Below, piece by piece: positions 33,773 to 45,672 of a DNA stretch of 64,000 nt. The position numbers were made by a program, and so were the translations under genes. Location: positions 1 through 64,000 of the forward strand of contig CAJNOL010000821.1 of NCBI GenBank assembly GCA_905250125.1, given 5' to 3'. Below the pieces are notes generated by a model. It searched no databases. It had not been told where the DNA came from and worked only from the letters and a program-made list of their open reading frames with translations. How positions within the stretch are numbered: the stretch's first letter is position 1; each line of letters opens with the position of its first letter. Origin of the DNA: Rotaria sordida. Lineage: Eukaryota > Rotifera > Eurotatoria > Philodinida > Philodinidae.

Positions 33773-36700
33773 TTAATAGAATGGTAAACGTGTCCAACTT
33801 TGATAACGAAGAAAGAATGGTTTTATATCCCAATTATTTGTTGTCCAATAATATCGAGGATCCTAAAATGAAAATTTTAATTTCGATTGAAAAATTTATT
33901 TAAAAATTCTAAATATTTACATATTTCATAAGACCTTGTTGACTTTTCTGTGCATTTGGTTCTGTCCACCATTCGGAAAGATGAAGAAGACGATTAGAAT
34001 TAAACATTCGTGTCCAAAAATGTTCATCTTGAAGTCTAATAAAAATTTTAAAAAAATTCTAACAATCAAAATAAAACTAAAAAAACATACAATGCACGAA
34101 ATCGTTCTAATTCAACATCAACTGTTATACGCCAATCTGGAAATTTATTTGTATCATCAAAATTAAGTTGTTCAATATCAAAAACAATCTTAATAGAAGA
34201 AAACAGGAAATTTTAAAAATTAAATAATACAAATAAATAAATATTACATCATCTAATGTTTTTATTTCATTTTCATTGTATTGAAGAATATGACAATATG
34301 TACTGTAAAAACAAAATTTTGTTTTTTTTTGTTTCTTTTTTTTCAAATAGGAAAAGAACAAACCTCATTCTTGGTAACCATTCTTCCTTGTACATTCGAT
34401 CCATTGTTTGAAGCAATTCTAACGAATATACTTTACTTTGTTTTTGATAGTCCTTTAAAACAAAAAAAAAACTGTTTAATTTTGTAATAAAAAGAAATAT
34501 AATCCCTGTTGCAAAAGTCTTGAGACAAAATGTTTATTCAGTTTTCAGTCACTTAGAAGTAACCTGAGAAAATAAAAAGTAGTCAGTTAGAATCAGCATT
34601 TGAAGTTCTGTCTAACTGTGTGTTCAAAATTATCTTCTTGACTTGAAATTGATTTATAGAGAGTCAATCTTTGATGGAGACTAAAAATGACGTTTGTACA
34701 AAATATTAGTTTCAAAGGTCTTGGTAAAGATATTTGCTGGCTTTTCGAACATTGAAGTCTGATTGAAGGGGGCCGAAAGTAATCAATTAGAAGCAGAATT
34801 TGATGCTCTTCCAAATCTATCTTTAAAATTTTGTTTTGACTTATGAGCAGTTAAGTATAACTGACTGCATGAATAAATTAGATGTTGTTTGCGTCACAAA
34901 AATTCGCATTTTTCCTCCTTTTTGTCAATTCTCTCAAGGATATTTTCCGGTAGTTTTCGCTCTATATTGTTGTAGAGAATTTCATGTCCTACAAAACCAT
35001 GGCTTGCAATCAGCTAGAACTGAAAAGAATCAAAAGCTAGAGAATTTTTCGAAATGCTACTCTTCACATGAGACACTTTTCACAATAATCGTTTTTTGGC
35101 AATTTTCCATAATTAAAATGTAACAGATTCTGATAGTTTGTAATGATAAGTAGAGAGTAAAGCAAACTATTCGTTTTGTAGAGCAAGCTTCGCTCTACGA
35201 ACTCCTATAGAAAAAACACATTCCTATGATTTGAATTGGAATAGTTTCAATGAAAATACAAGAATGAACTACATGAAATATCTGTACAAACGTCATTTTT
35301 GGTCTTCATCAAAGATTGATTCTCTATAAATCAATTTCAAGTCAAGAAGATAATTTTGAACACACAGTTAGACAGAGCTTCAAATACTGATTCTAACTGA
35401 CTACTTTTTATTTTCTCAGGTTACTTTTAAGTAACTGAAAACTGAATAAACATTTTGTCTCAAGACTTTTGCAACAGGGGTTAATATTTGATATTACTTT
35501 TCCATTTTTTTGTAAATCTTCCCAAATAGCTTGAGGATCTTTATCAATGAAGATAATAAGACGAGGCATTTTAAAATTATAATCAATTGAAACTTTATAT
35601 TCCAATAAAAAGTCATAACCTTTTCAAAAAATAATAAAAAATATTATCAAATATAATATTGTTCATATTAATAATTTTTCAATTTACCTTTTAAAAATTG
35701 ATATAACTTAAACTTTTATTAATATCTATGAGATTCATTTTATAGAAGAATCGTTTTTTTTGTTTATAAGAGAACAGTCACATCGTGAAAAGAAAATTGA
35801 CTATTAATCGATCGATTTTTTTTTCTTTTTATAAAATACTTTCAATTGTTTGTTTTCTTAACAAACATCTCGACAAAGATTTTTATTTCTTTTCTTTTCT
35901 TTCTCTTTAATAACGGTTGTCAAAGCAAATTTTTAGTATTTAATGAAGTTGAAAAATGTTAGGAAGAAAAAAAAAAAAAAAGAAAAGAAAAGGTTTCTTG
36001 TAACTAAATGAGTCCGTTTAATTTTCTCTCTTATGAATAACATCAAAAAATTTTTGTCATAACTACAAATACAAAATGATATTGATGATTTCAGCTAACA
36101 TTCGTTTTTATTATTTTACGTAGAAGATTTCATCCTTTTGTATCAGGAAAGTTTATATGCGATAGGTAGCTATCAAAGGTTAAAATAGGACATTAAACAT
36201 GATTGAGACATACATAGACTCTGCTTTTCGAGCCTGTCATAGATGAGACAGACCTTTCGTTTGTGATCGCTTTTCTGTATTTTTTTTTTAATAAAAAAGA
36301 TTATTTTTTCTGAGTATAAAACCTACGTATCAAAATATGGAATGGGATACCATTGTCATTAGAATGTTAGAAATGTTTTTTTTTTAATCAATTTAACTAC
36401 AAACAATCATGACTAACACCCATGCCAAAAAAAAAAGGGTGGGTAGGTAAGTTTTTGAATAACTTTTGATAGAAATAAAACAGAGCACTGTGGTTTTCAC
36501 TGTAGGAAAGAGGAGATGTAGTCGCATCGAACCATATATTACAGCATCTTCTAAGATATTTTGTGAAGTTTTTTAATCAAATTTACAAAAAAAAGTGTCG
36601 AAAAAATAATTCCTTTTAACATAAGAAAAAAAAATAGTAAAAATGGTTTCTTTTTCACAGCAATAGTTTGGAAGATCGCCTGAGAATCAGGCTTGGAACC

Positions 36701-39700
36701 GGTTGAGAAATGGTAACCGATTAAAAAACAATGGAAAAATGTCGAATTTTTTTTGAAAACCGATTTTAAGAAAAAATGGCTCCACATATGAAATAGTTTA
36801 GGGTGCATGTAAAAAGCACTCATCATAATGAATCTTTTTAAAGAGAACCTCAGAAAAAATGATTAATATAATATATGTTTTGAGCACTTTTTTACACATT
36901 CTAACAGAAAAAACATGTGACACCTTAGTTTTTATGGTCAAAAACAGGGTTAACAAAGAAGATTTTTGAAAACTTTCAACCGGTGAAATACCGGTTTCTA
37001 CCGGCCCGGTGCCGGTTCCAACGCTGTCGAGAATACCTGTGGCTCCTGAATAATTAAATCTAAAAATCTGAGGTTTGTGTATTTTTGTAGATCTTCCATT
37101 GGTGATTCAAATACACAACTCATTATTCAAAAAGAAGTCGATTGAAAATCTATAAAAAAAAAACAGGTCGAAAACTTGTAATATACGATTCGATGCATCT
37201 TCATTTCCTCTTGCTAAAGGTGAAAATCGCAGTTATCTAGCTTGTTTCTATCAAAAGTTATTAAAAAAAATATCTACCCGCCTTTTGTTTTTTTTTTGAA
37301 ATAGACTTTAGTATTAGATTGTGAGTATATTTATCATTGCTCGTTTATTTATTTTATTTGTTTCATTACTAAATCAATAAATATTTTCCTATAGTCATGT
37401 GATTTCAGTATATATGACTTTCTTACATTTTTATAAAGATAACTTTCTTCTTTCATTCAATTTTATTATAATATTAGTAAAGCCCTCGATACATTAGAAG
37501 ACTCCGGGTCTTCTATTATGTCATGAAAAAAAATTCATATTTTTTTTGCTATTCTCAACGACACTGATGAATTGAAGAAATTTGTAGCTTATCATGAGTC
37601 GACCAGACATACAAAAAACAGACTTATTTGAATCTATGTTGGGTATATGACGTCAGATATTTTTGACGGATACCTATGTCATAGTAACTTTTATATTCAA
37701 ATAAAATTGAAAAATTTATCTAAATATGTCAGGTAGACTTTGTTCAATCTTGAATATATTGAAGTTACTAAGATTAACTACGTACAATAGATAAAAACTT
37801 CTAAAATTAGTTCAATTCAAAAGAGAAATGGTTTTCTTCATTCATAGTTCAATATAAGTCTCTTTCCATTAGATTAATCAAAGTTAAGATAACTAATATC
37901 TAATATTGTCGACATTAAATTATATCATATACTCATTATGATATTTGTAACTATCTCAAATTTCAATCGATAATAATTATTTCTCAAAATTAATTAGAAA
38001 AAAAAACAAACTTTCGATAAATAATTTTCATGAATAAATTATGTACAAATAATCACAATCTATAACCTTAAATATTATAACTTATTCAATAGTTAAAATT
38101 TTCAATTGAACGCAAAGAGATCCATAATACACAAAAAAAAACACTGAGCCTTCGCGTACTTATATCTTGTATTTGAGAATGAAACGAATACCAATATACT
38201 TGTGATTTTTTCAACAATACTAAATATTTAACTCAAATCCAAATAGTGTTTCGAACAGTCAATGAAGTTCTCTATCAAATGCATTTCATATTGAATTTTT
38301 ATACATGGCCTACGAGATAAAGATTTCTCAAAAAGAAAACACGGTAGTTTTCAAATCTCAGAAAACTTTTTGAATATTATTGTTTTGGCACATAAGTAGG
38401 GATGCACCAGTCCCAGTCCTGACTGGGTACTGAGTCCTTTGATCTTTAGTCCATTAGTCGAATAGTACTTTCTTCTTTTTTAGTATATTGTCATACAGTG
38501 ATTCTTAAGCTGTTGAAGTACTGATATAAACTATAACACTGAATCTATTGGCTAATCATATATATCTATATATCAATCGTTATAATTTAGAATACTATAA
38601 ATAAATTTCATGTCTTCAGGGTGTGGATGTTGTTTGGATGTGGGAATGGTTAGAATGACAATAACGACACCCATACCAACATCAAACCCACACCCTTAGA
38701 AAAGACGGAAGTACTGATTGATTAGCGGAATAAACGTCAAATGACTAAGTACCCAGTTGTGACTGGGTATCCAGTCGGACTGGGGCCCAGTTACTGACAC
38801 TGGTGCACCCCTATGACTTATGTGACACTGAGTGTCACATAAGTTCTGCACGTTTGGATCAGTAGAATTATATCGTCAATATAAAACTATATTTTAAAGC
38901 AAGTAATTATATATTCTGATAGTGTTCGGAATTCTCTATCACCCTGTCTATTTAAGTCTTGACTTACATTTATTAGGTAAAAAATATTTTTGAGTATAGT
39001 GAAGACACCCTCACCTGCATTGACAATGTTCGAAATATTTCTCAGCAAATAAATTTAAGTCAAGACTTGAATATACAGAGCGATAGAGTGTTTCAAAAGC
39101 TCTCAGAATATATAATTAGTTTTCTAAAAATACGGACTACTGTATAGATAAAGATTTTTAAAACGCATGAGAAACAAACCAAAAATGGAGTTCGTGAGAA
39201 TATCTTCACTGTATTCAAAATATTTTTGACCAAATAAATGTAAGTCAAGACTTAAATAGACAGGGTGATAGAGAATTCCGAGCACTATCAGAATATATAA
39301 TTACTTGTCTTAAAATATGGTTTTTGTATTCGCGATATAATTCTACTGATTCAAACATACAGAACTTATTCTTTTCTTTAACAATTTTTCACGAATTTCA
39401 ACATGTAATTTTCAAATATTTCACTCAAATAATACATAATTACAAATGCTTAATAAAGATTAATAATGAGAGACAAAAAAAATCATCTATTGTAAAAAAA
39501 CAAAATTTTACCATCTTGACTAATAAGACCAAAATCACGAAGAATATTGAGAATAGGATAATAACTCCAATAGGAACGATCCATAACAATTCCTTGTCCT
39601 ATGATAAAAATAAAAATAAATTTCTTATTTAATATAATAAGAATTTTCTACCTGTTGAAAACATATGTGATAAACCCATTCTTAATTGATAAGTCATTGT

Positions 39701-40254
39701 TTGTAAAAGAGGTCTTAATAAACGTACAGATGCATGATGATTTGGATTTAAATGCCATTCTTCAGGTGATGGCATATAATCTCTTGGTAAACAATAATCA
39801 TTATGAAATTGTCGTGTATTAATTGTTCCTGTTTCATCAACAAAATGCATTCGATCAACATCCGGTTTTGATATAGGTAAAAATCCAATATGATTAGCTA
39901 AACGTTTAACAAAATCCGAACGACGAACACCAAAATTTGATTCAACATGAAAAAATAATGTATTATCATGAATATTTGCTAATGTATAATGACCACCTAA
40001 ATAATAATGACGAAAAAAATCTACAAAAAAAAGAAAAATTGATAATTTTTTGAAAAAAAACAATTTTATATAATTAAATTACTATAATTCTTGTTAACAT
40101 AATCAAATGGATGAGCCGGCTTTTCTGTATCTTTATATTGCATAGAAAATGTTCGATGATTTTGAGGAATTAAACATGTTGATACAATAAGCAATCGATG
40201 ATGTTGATTTGCAAGAAAAACTCGACGAAGCGAAGCAGCAACGCCGCTGCTCAT
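33773..40254 (-). CDS. NDUFA10: Complex I subunit NDUFA10 (dNK-like fold)
   Basis: Nine exons: 40254-40083, 40020-39652, 39598-39512, 35619-35498, 34452-34364, 34302-34248, 34188-34091, 34035-33921 and 33862-33773. All phases agree and give 398 aa. The N-terminus (MSSGVAASLRRVFLANQHHR...) suits a mitochondrial presequence. The body follows NDUFA10: ASVRLLRPLLQTMTYQLR, FSTGQGIVMDRSYWSYYPIL, PRLIIFIDKDPQAIWEDLQK, MYKEEWLPRMSTYCHILQYN. This is a deoxynucleoside-kinase-like accessory subunit of respiratory complex I. The Walker A position reads FFHVESNFGVRRSDFVKRLA, so the GK of the P-loop is lost and kinase activity is not expected. Intron 3 is about 3.9 kb and intron 4 about 1 kb, both swollen by transposons. 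It is divergent from the RING gene at 40698. Confidence 0.9.
34502..35481. mobile_element. Long-TIR Tc1/mariner-type MITE in NDUFA10 intron 4
   Basis: A 980-bp element flanked by TA (34500-34501 and 35482-35483). Its ends are nearly perfect inverted repeats of about 200 bp beginning A(T/C)CCCTGTTGCAAAAGTCTTGA. The interior has no transposase; a 95-aa ORF (34836-35123) shows no domain. It lies about 16 bases from exon 4 and is probably a recent insertion, because the arms still match closely. Confidence 0.9.
36421..37300. mobile_element. Fold-back element in NDUFA10 intron 3
   Basis: The arms at 36421-36510 and 37215-37300 are imperfect reverse complements; both contain AATAACTTTTGATAGAAA or its complement, next to a G-rich GGGTGGGTAGG-like block. 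An inner pair of ACCGGTT-rich segments (about 36690-36770 and 36960-37025) suggests a nested second palindrome. It is non-coding. Confidence 0.65.
38398..38814. mobile_element. hAT-like MITE, copy 1 (NDUFA10 intron 3)
   Basis: The ends read TAGGGATGCACCAGTCCCAG on the left and CACTGGTGCACCCCTA on the right, an inverted repeat of hAT style (GGTGCACC). Subterminal ACTGGGTAC-type repeats are present at both ends. The body matches copy 2 at 46776-47243 in the opposite orientation. A GGGTGTGG...CCACACCC palindrome at about 38618-38697 replaces part of the body and may be a nested insertion. Confidence 0.8.
38818..38844. repeat. Near-perfect 27-base palindrome
   Basis: CTTATGTGACACTGAGTGTC followed by ACATAAG; the halves differ only at the centre. 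It lies between the hAT-like MITE and the next fold-back element, so it may be the terminal junction of one of them. Confidence 0.6.
38846..39363. mobile_element. Fold-back element next to NDUFA10 exon 3
   Basis: The left arm (about 38846-39005) and right arm (about 39195-39363) are reverse complements with few differences. Both contain the AAGTCTTGACTTACATTTAT block (reversed on the right) and ATCAGTAGAATTATATCG near the ends. A third, more diverged copy of the same block lies between them (about 39010-39130). It is non-coding. Confidence 0.75.
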
Positions 40255-40697
40255 TCTTTTATTTAATTTATCTTAAATATTAAAATGATAGATCATAATT
40301 AGACAATAATAATAATAAAAAAAAACAATCATTCTCGTTTGAATCTATATATTGTTTATTCATTCGTTTATTTCAATGTTGTCGTCAACCATTGGTTGTA
40401 TATTTAACCATTACGATTTTTTTCTTTCATAAGCATCCATTGGAAGTCTCCTCTTTTTACTATTTCTTCTTTCATAGCTTTTCTACCTATGATATTGACT
40501 CATAAATTGCTTCTTACTAAATTCAATGAATATATTCCCCAAAAAAAGATGAATTATTCATATTCCAGAACATTCTTCTTTTCATTTGATTGCAAGAGAC
40601 TTTTTCTAATTTGACAATATTAGATAAATATTCAACTCATTTTTAATCCACCGGTGTAATAAGAAAAAAACAAAGAAACGCAATTCATATAGATATA
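40255..40697. promoter_or_regulatory. Shared upstream region of NDUFA10 and RING gene
   Basis: About 440 AT-rich bases between two divergent starts. It presumably carries both promoters. No specific motif is claimed. Confidence 0.5.
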
Positions 40698-42213
40698 ATG
40701 GCAACTGCTATTCCTGATTATTACTGTCACAAATGTCGACTACATATCGGGCATGTTACAGTAAGATTTATGAAAAATTAAACCTACTTGATTATTATAA
40801 GATTTCTTTTTCTTATTTTATTTTATTTAGAATTTCGAATGCCCACGTTGTAGAGATACTTTCATTGAAGAAATTCCTCCACAACATTCATCATCGTATG
40901 TATTTTTCTTTTAGAATTTTTTTTGAAAATAAATTTTCAATGAAATTTTTAGTCATTTACGAAGTAATCAACCACGTAATCGTAGTAGAATTCATTTTCA
41001 TGGCTCAACACCATTTGGTACTACAACTATAGTTATTGGTGGTGGTGGTGGTGGTAGTGGTCATTCATCAAATAATGCAAATCGTGAAATTGATAATCCA
41101 GATATAGGAACATTTTTTCAAACAGTTCTTGCACAACTTGTTGGTGGTTCACAAGTTCCACTGTAATTATATTAGTTATGTTCAAGGCTCTCGGAAGAGT
41201 GGAAGGTGGAGGGGGCTGACACTTTTCATAAAATTTTGCAAACAGTCTGTTAACGAAAGCTTTTCAGGAATAGCTACCGAAGATTTCCTAGTTTTTCATA
41301 AAAACTGATGACCCATGGAGTGGGGGTAGCTTTGGAAAGATCCTCCTTCAGAAATGAGCCAAATCTCGAAAAAAGTTCCATACACAAAAACAAAACAGGG
41401 GCGAGGTGGCTTGCGAAGATCCCCGAATAGCGTCTATTTAAAAATTTGCCGGACAGTAAAACAGATCTTTAATTTATGCGGGGAGACAACTCCCCCTTCC
41501 CACATCGAGAGCCCTGGTTATGTTTAGAAGTAAATTTAAACGAAAAAATCATTTTTTTTTAGTGCTATGCAACATGGCGGAGGAAGTGGTTTGAATACAC
41601 TTACTCTTGATGCATTACTTACTCAAGTAAAATATTATTTATTTGTCTATCTGTTTATTTTATTTATTCTTTCATTTAGTTTTTAAATCAAATGGGAGAA
41701 AATAATGGTCCAGCACCAGCATCTGAAAGTCGTATAAATTCTATTCCAACAGTGAAAATAACATCTGCACAAGCACGTATGTTATTTTGTATTGTTTAAA
41801 AAAAAAAAGCAAAATATTTTGAATATTTTTCCTTTTTTAATTTATATTTAGGTGATAGTCTACAGTGTGCTATTTGTATGGAAGAATTTAAAAAAAATGA
41901 TGAAGCAAAACGTCTTCCTTGTGCACATCATTTTCATGAAGAATGTATATTACGATGGCTTAGAATGGTAAAATAAAAATAATTATTTTATTTATATAAA
42001 AAAAAACTAATTTGTTTATTTTAGCATGGAACATGTCCAACATGTCGTATTACATTAGATGGTGATGATACAAGTAATCAAGAATATAATCATTTTTATT
42101 CAAATCAACAATCATCATCATCATCATCATCAAGGAATAATAATCGTCGAAATAATGGAGGTAATCATGGACCTCATTCAACTTCGGGATCACGGTTGTT
42201 CGATTTCGATTAA
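40698..42213 (+). CDS. RNF115/RNF126: RING-H2 E3 ubiquitin ligase, RNF115/126-like
   Basis: Seven exons (40698-40760, 40831-40895, 40953-41162, 41563-41626, 41680-41776, 41852-41967 and 42025-42213) give 267 aa. The N-terminal zinc ribbon (YYCHKCRLHIGHV...FECPRCRDTFIEE) has four paired cysteines, as in RNF115/RNF126, where it binds ubiquitin or BAG6 clients. A Gly/Ser-rich linker follows. The C-terminal RING-H2 (CAICMEEFKKNDEAKRLPCA, HHFHEECILRWL, HGTCPTCR) has all eight ligands in C3H2C3 order. The tail is Ser/Asn/His-rich. It is a cytosolic E3 ligase of protein quality control by family knowledge. Intron 3 holds a hAT-like MITE. The start was chosen because it places the zinc ribbon at the N-terminus, as in the family. 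Confidence 0.9.
41183..41516. mobile_element. hAT-like MITE in RING-gene intron 3
   Basis: A 334-bp insertion flanked by the 8-bp direct repeat GTTATGTT (41175-41182 and 41517-41524). Its ends are CAAGGCTCTCGG and CGAGAGCCCTG, an inverted repeat of the CAGGG hAT type. It is GC-richer than the surrounding intron and has no coding capacity. Confidence 0.9.
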
Positions 42214-43106
42214 ATTAATATATTTATATATATATATATATGTATGTGATTTATTATGTAAAAAACAAAACTAAATTATCTTTTCTTCTTTTTTCTTCTG
42301 ATGATATTTACCTTTGTTTGCTTTTTTTCTCTTTGGTCATTGCATCGATTTTTTTTCTTTGGTGAAAATAAATGAACTCATAATATGAAATTAGACAGAA
42401 TAATTACATAAAATTAGTTAATCATCAAATGTTTCTTTTTTGTTTTTTCGTATATATTCGATGTATCGTTTTGAATTATTAAATATTTAATTTGAGAAAA
42501 AGAAAAATGATTGTATAAAGATAATTGAATGAAAATCATCTCGGTATTATAGATCAATAGATTTTATAATTGTACAAGTGAAGAAACAAAATTAAAACTT
42601 TTGATCGTTTATTGATTCGATGAAAATATTCATTCAAAAGAATATTTTTCTACTTGTTTTATTCAATCTTATGAATCGATTAGGCTAGTTTTAGCCTTCG
42701 AGATGATGAATTTTATTCTGGAATTTAATAAGAAATGCATAAATTTTAATACGATATATTGATTTATATTTTTGCTTATTTGAAAGAAATCATTCTAGCG
42801 AATGATTGGGTTTCTTTTGGTTTATATAAAAACAGAAACTTTGCAACTAATCAAAAAAAGATTTCTTTACTTTGTAATAATTCGTCTAAAATAATCAAAA
42901 TTCTATTTGACAATGAAATTGCTTTTTTTTAGTAAATAATCAGTAATTAGTTTTTAAAGATGTTTTACTGATATTCATTGATTCTATTCTGCTTATATAA
43001 ATAAAAACTTGTATCGATCGAATATCTTGTATCTGCCAAATATGGATGTATCAAATCCTGTCCAACTCTTTATGTCAAGTATAACTAGTTTAGTCAGTTA
43101 TTAGTA
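42214..43106. other. Intergenic, AT-rich
   Basis: This is the 3' flank of the RING gene, with a TA microsatellite (about 42223-42241) and an AATAAA near 42367. No gene recognised. Confidence 0.5.
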
Positions 43107-43737
43107 CTGGCGAGGAAACGTTTTCAACTGTCAAATCGTTTTTGAGTTCGAACTCGATGGGTTAGATAGACCCCAGTGAGATATGAAAAACCCTAAAAGA
43201 TTGAGTCTCCTTAGACCTTCTCTCCAGAGTTATAGGCATTTTACTGGAATTTTAACCTATAACATTGTATATATCAAAAAATTAAATGACGATATTTCGA
43301 GCTGAGATTTTGCCTGCAGACAGGCCTATTTATTATTAGTAGGAAATCCGGAAAATTTCAGCTCAAAAGGACATTTCATTCCAGAGGTATTAAAGCCCTG
43401 AAAAGCAGAAAATTTTAGCATCTTTTGTGGAATATGAATGTTATTTGAGGCTTTAATATCTCTGGAAGAAAACATGCTTTTAATCGGAAATTTTCAGGGC
43501 TTTTTACTAATAAGCAGGCCTGTCTGCAGGCAAAATCTCAGCTCGAAATACCGTCATTCGATTTTTTGCTATATACCATGTTATAGGTTAAAATTTCAAT
43601 AAAATGTCTATAACTCTGGAGAGAAGGCCTAAGGAGACTCAATCTCTTGGGGTTTTTCATATCTCACTGGGGTCTACCTGACCCACCGAGTTCGAACTCA
43701 AAAACGATTTGACAGTTGAAAACGTTTCCTCGTAAGT
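43107..43737. mobile_element. Large near-perfect palindromic fold-back element
   Basis: Two arms of about 300 bp (about 43107-43412 and 43425-43737) are close reverse complements. Both contain GAAAACGTTTTCAACTGTCA-type ends, a GAACTCGAACTC block, GACCCCAGTGAGATATGAAA and TTGCCTGCAGACAGGCC. It would form a hairpin with almost no loop. A decayed partial copy is at 48460-48565. It has no coding capacity. Confidence 0.88.
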
Positions 43738-44457
43738 TCTGTCAAATTTTTTTAAAAAGTACCAATATTTCGTAGGACTTTGTTGAATGAAAGAACATTC
43801 CTGTCTTTCATCTGTCAACAAATCCCATAGCCCAATATTTTCCCTATAACTATAATTAGCTGTAGCTTTGGACAGAAAACCAACCTGACGCAGAGTTCTT
43901 GTGCTCCACATACAAGCTAACTTACAACAAGAGCAGATGTATGTCACAACATAGTCATGATCCTATCGGATCGATCATTTCATGGCTGATAGTACTCAGG
44001 TTTGCACGCAGTACCTTGTGGATACATGTCATACAACGTAGTCACTCAGCCATTGCGGCTAGGACTTTGATAAAAATTTTCACTAAATCTTATCAAATTT
44101 TGATAAGTCTTTTAAAAATTTGACAAAATCTAGTAGCAGTACAGAATAAAGCTGATTATATTTGACACAAATATTTAGGTGATACTCACATACAAAAATT
44201 TTCAATCTTGATAGCAGATAGATAGGATTTAATACATTCATAATGTTAAATGACTTTAGAGAGGTTTTTATCTTTTATCGAAAATTGAAAAAATTTCTTA
44301 TTGTCCTACGGTAGGAGCAATAATCTCCTTGTTGTTTTATTGTTGTTTTTTTTTTCTTTAATTAACAGATGATGGTAAACAAAAACAAACAACAATCATT
44401 ATATAAACTGTTGCTTATGAAATAATTTTCTTCTTTTTTATTTTTTATTTTTACTGT
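43738..44457. other. Intergenic, possible decayed coding remnant
   Basis: 43740-44070 is less AT-rich than usual here and gives a minus-strand frame of about 75 clean codons (MTYICSCCKLACMWSTRTL...) that runs on into the fold-back arm. I do not recognise it, and it has no splice structure. It may be a transposon or gene relic. The rest is AT-rich 3' flank of RPS7. Confidence 0.35.
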
Positions 44458-45309
44458 TTAGACGAGCACCTCAGGAAATTCAAAGTGAACATCTTTGCCG
44501 GTAAGTTTCTTGTAAACTTGTTGAAAAGCTGGTACCTAGAAAAAACAAAAGAAAATATATTTCTATTAATAATCAATTGTAAAAACAAACCTTAGTTTCA
44601 ACAAGTGTTTGTTGATTTTTATCAAGGTGAACCTTGAATAAACGAGATCCATCTAATTTAATTCGAATACGTTTTCCTGTTATTTCAGCTGGATAGACAA
44701 GATCGTGTAAAATAGCATCATGAACTGCAGTTAATGTTCGACTAAAAAGATAAATTAATTTAATAGAAAAAAAATAATAATAATAATAAAGAAACATACT
44801 TTCTTGGACGTTTTTGTTTCGATTGTGTTTTCGATTTACGTGTTGGTTTTGGTAAAATTCGACGCTACAATAATAATGAAAATAAAAATAATATAAAAAT
44901 ATAAAAATATAAACCTGTCCAAGAAGAACTACAGTTTGATTATATTTCTTTTCGAGTTCTGAAACAAGTAAAGAATGAACTCGTTGAAAAGCCTTTACTT
45001 TTGGCACTGGAATATAAATGACAAGGGCTGATCGTCCATCACCCAATTCAATTTTCTATTTAGAAAAATATTCATTGATTTTAATTAAAATAAAATTATC
45101 TTTACAAACCTTTGCTCCAGTAATATAAAGTTCTCGTAATTGACCTTTAAATTGTGCATTACCTTCGAGTTCAGTAAATTGCTAAATAATAAAAAAAATT
45201 CATACAAATCAATAAAAATGAATTTTTGTTTTTCTACTTGTGAAACATCAAGTTCGAGAGGTGTTGGTGGTTCACTACCACTTTTCATGATCTTAGTACC
45301 GGTATTCAT
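44458..45309 (-). CDS. RPS7: 40S ribosomal protein S7 (eS7)
   Basis: Six exons (45309-45238, 45181-45110, 45055-44915, 44864-44800, 44741-44591 and 44535-44458) give 192 aa, against 194 in human. The sequence follows eS7 throughout: [116 protein letters not shown]. It is a small-subunit protein needed for 18S rRNA maturation. The introns are tiny (about 45-60 bases) and in phase. It is divergent from DONSON, with about 360 bases between starts. Confidence 0.97.
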
Positions 45310-45672
45310 TGTTGACAATAAAATTTTAGTCAAACAATCTAAAATAATTAAAGTTTTTTTTTTATTTGTTTGTAACTCTCTATCAACTAAATATAAGAAA
45401 TGAATTAAAAAAACAACAAATGGATCCTCCATTATATTCCAGATTTTATCATATTAAATCAAATAATCATCTACAAGTTTTCTTTTTTTATTTTTTTTTA
45501 AAAAAACATTTTTATTAATAAAAAAAAAAGAAATTAATATGGAAAAAAGAAATTTTTTTTTTCGATAAAAATAAAACTTTTTCAATGGATAATTAAAATA
45601 AACCAATAGGATATATTTATTTATTATTCAATAAGAACCACAGCTGATTAAAAAAAAAAATAATCTTGTTAT
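45310..45672. promoter_or_regulatory. Shared upstream region of RPS7 and DONSON
   Basis: An AT-rich divergent spacer of 363 bases with long A and T runs. It presumably holds both promoters. Part could be a 5' UTR intron of RPS7. No motif is claimed. Confidence 0.5.

Noticed and set aside
34836-35123. 95-aa ORF in the NDUFA10 intron element
   Set aside because: It lies inside a long-TIR MITE, has no transposase motif and no splice context.
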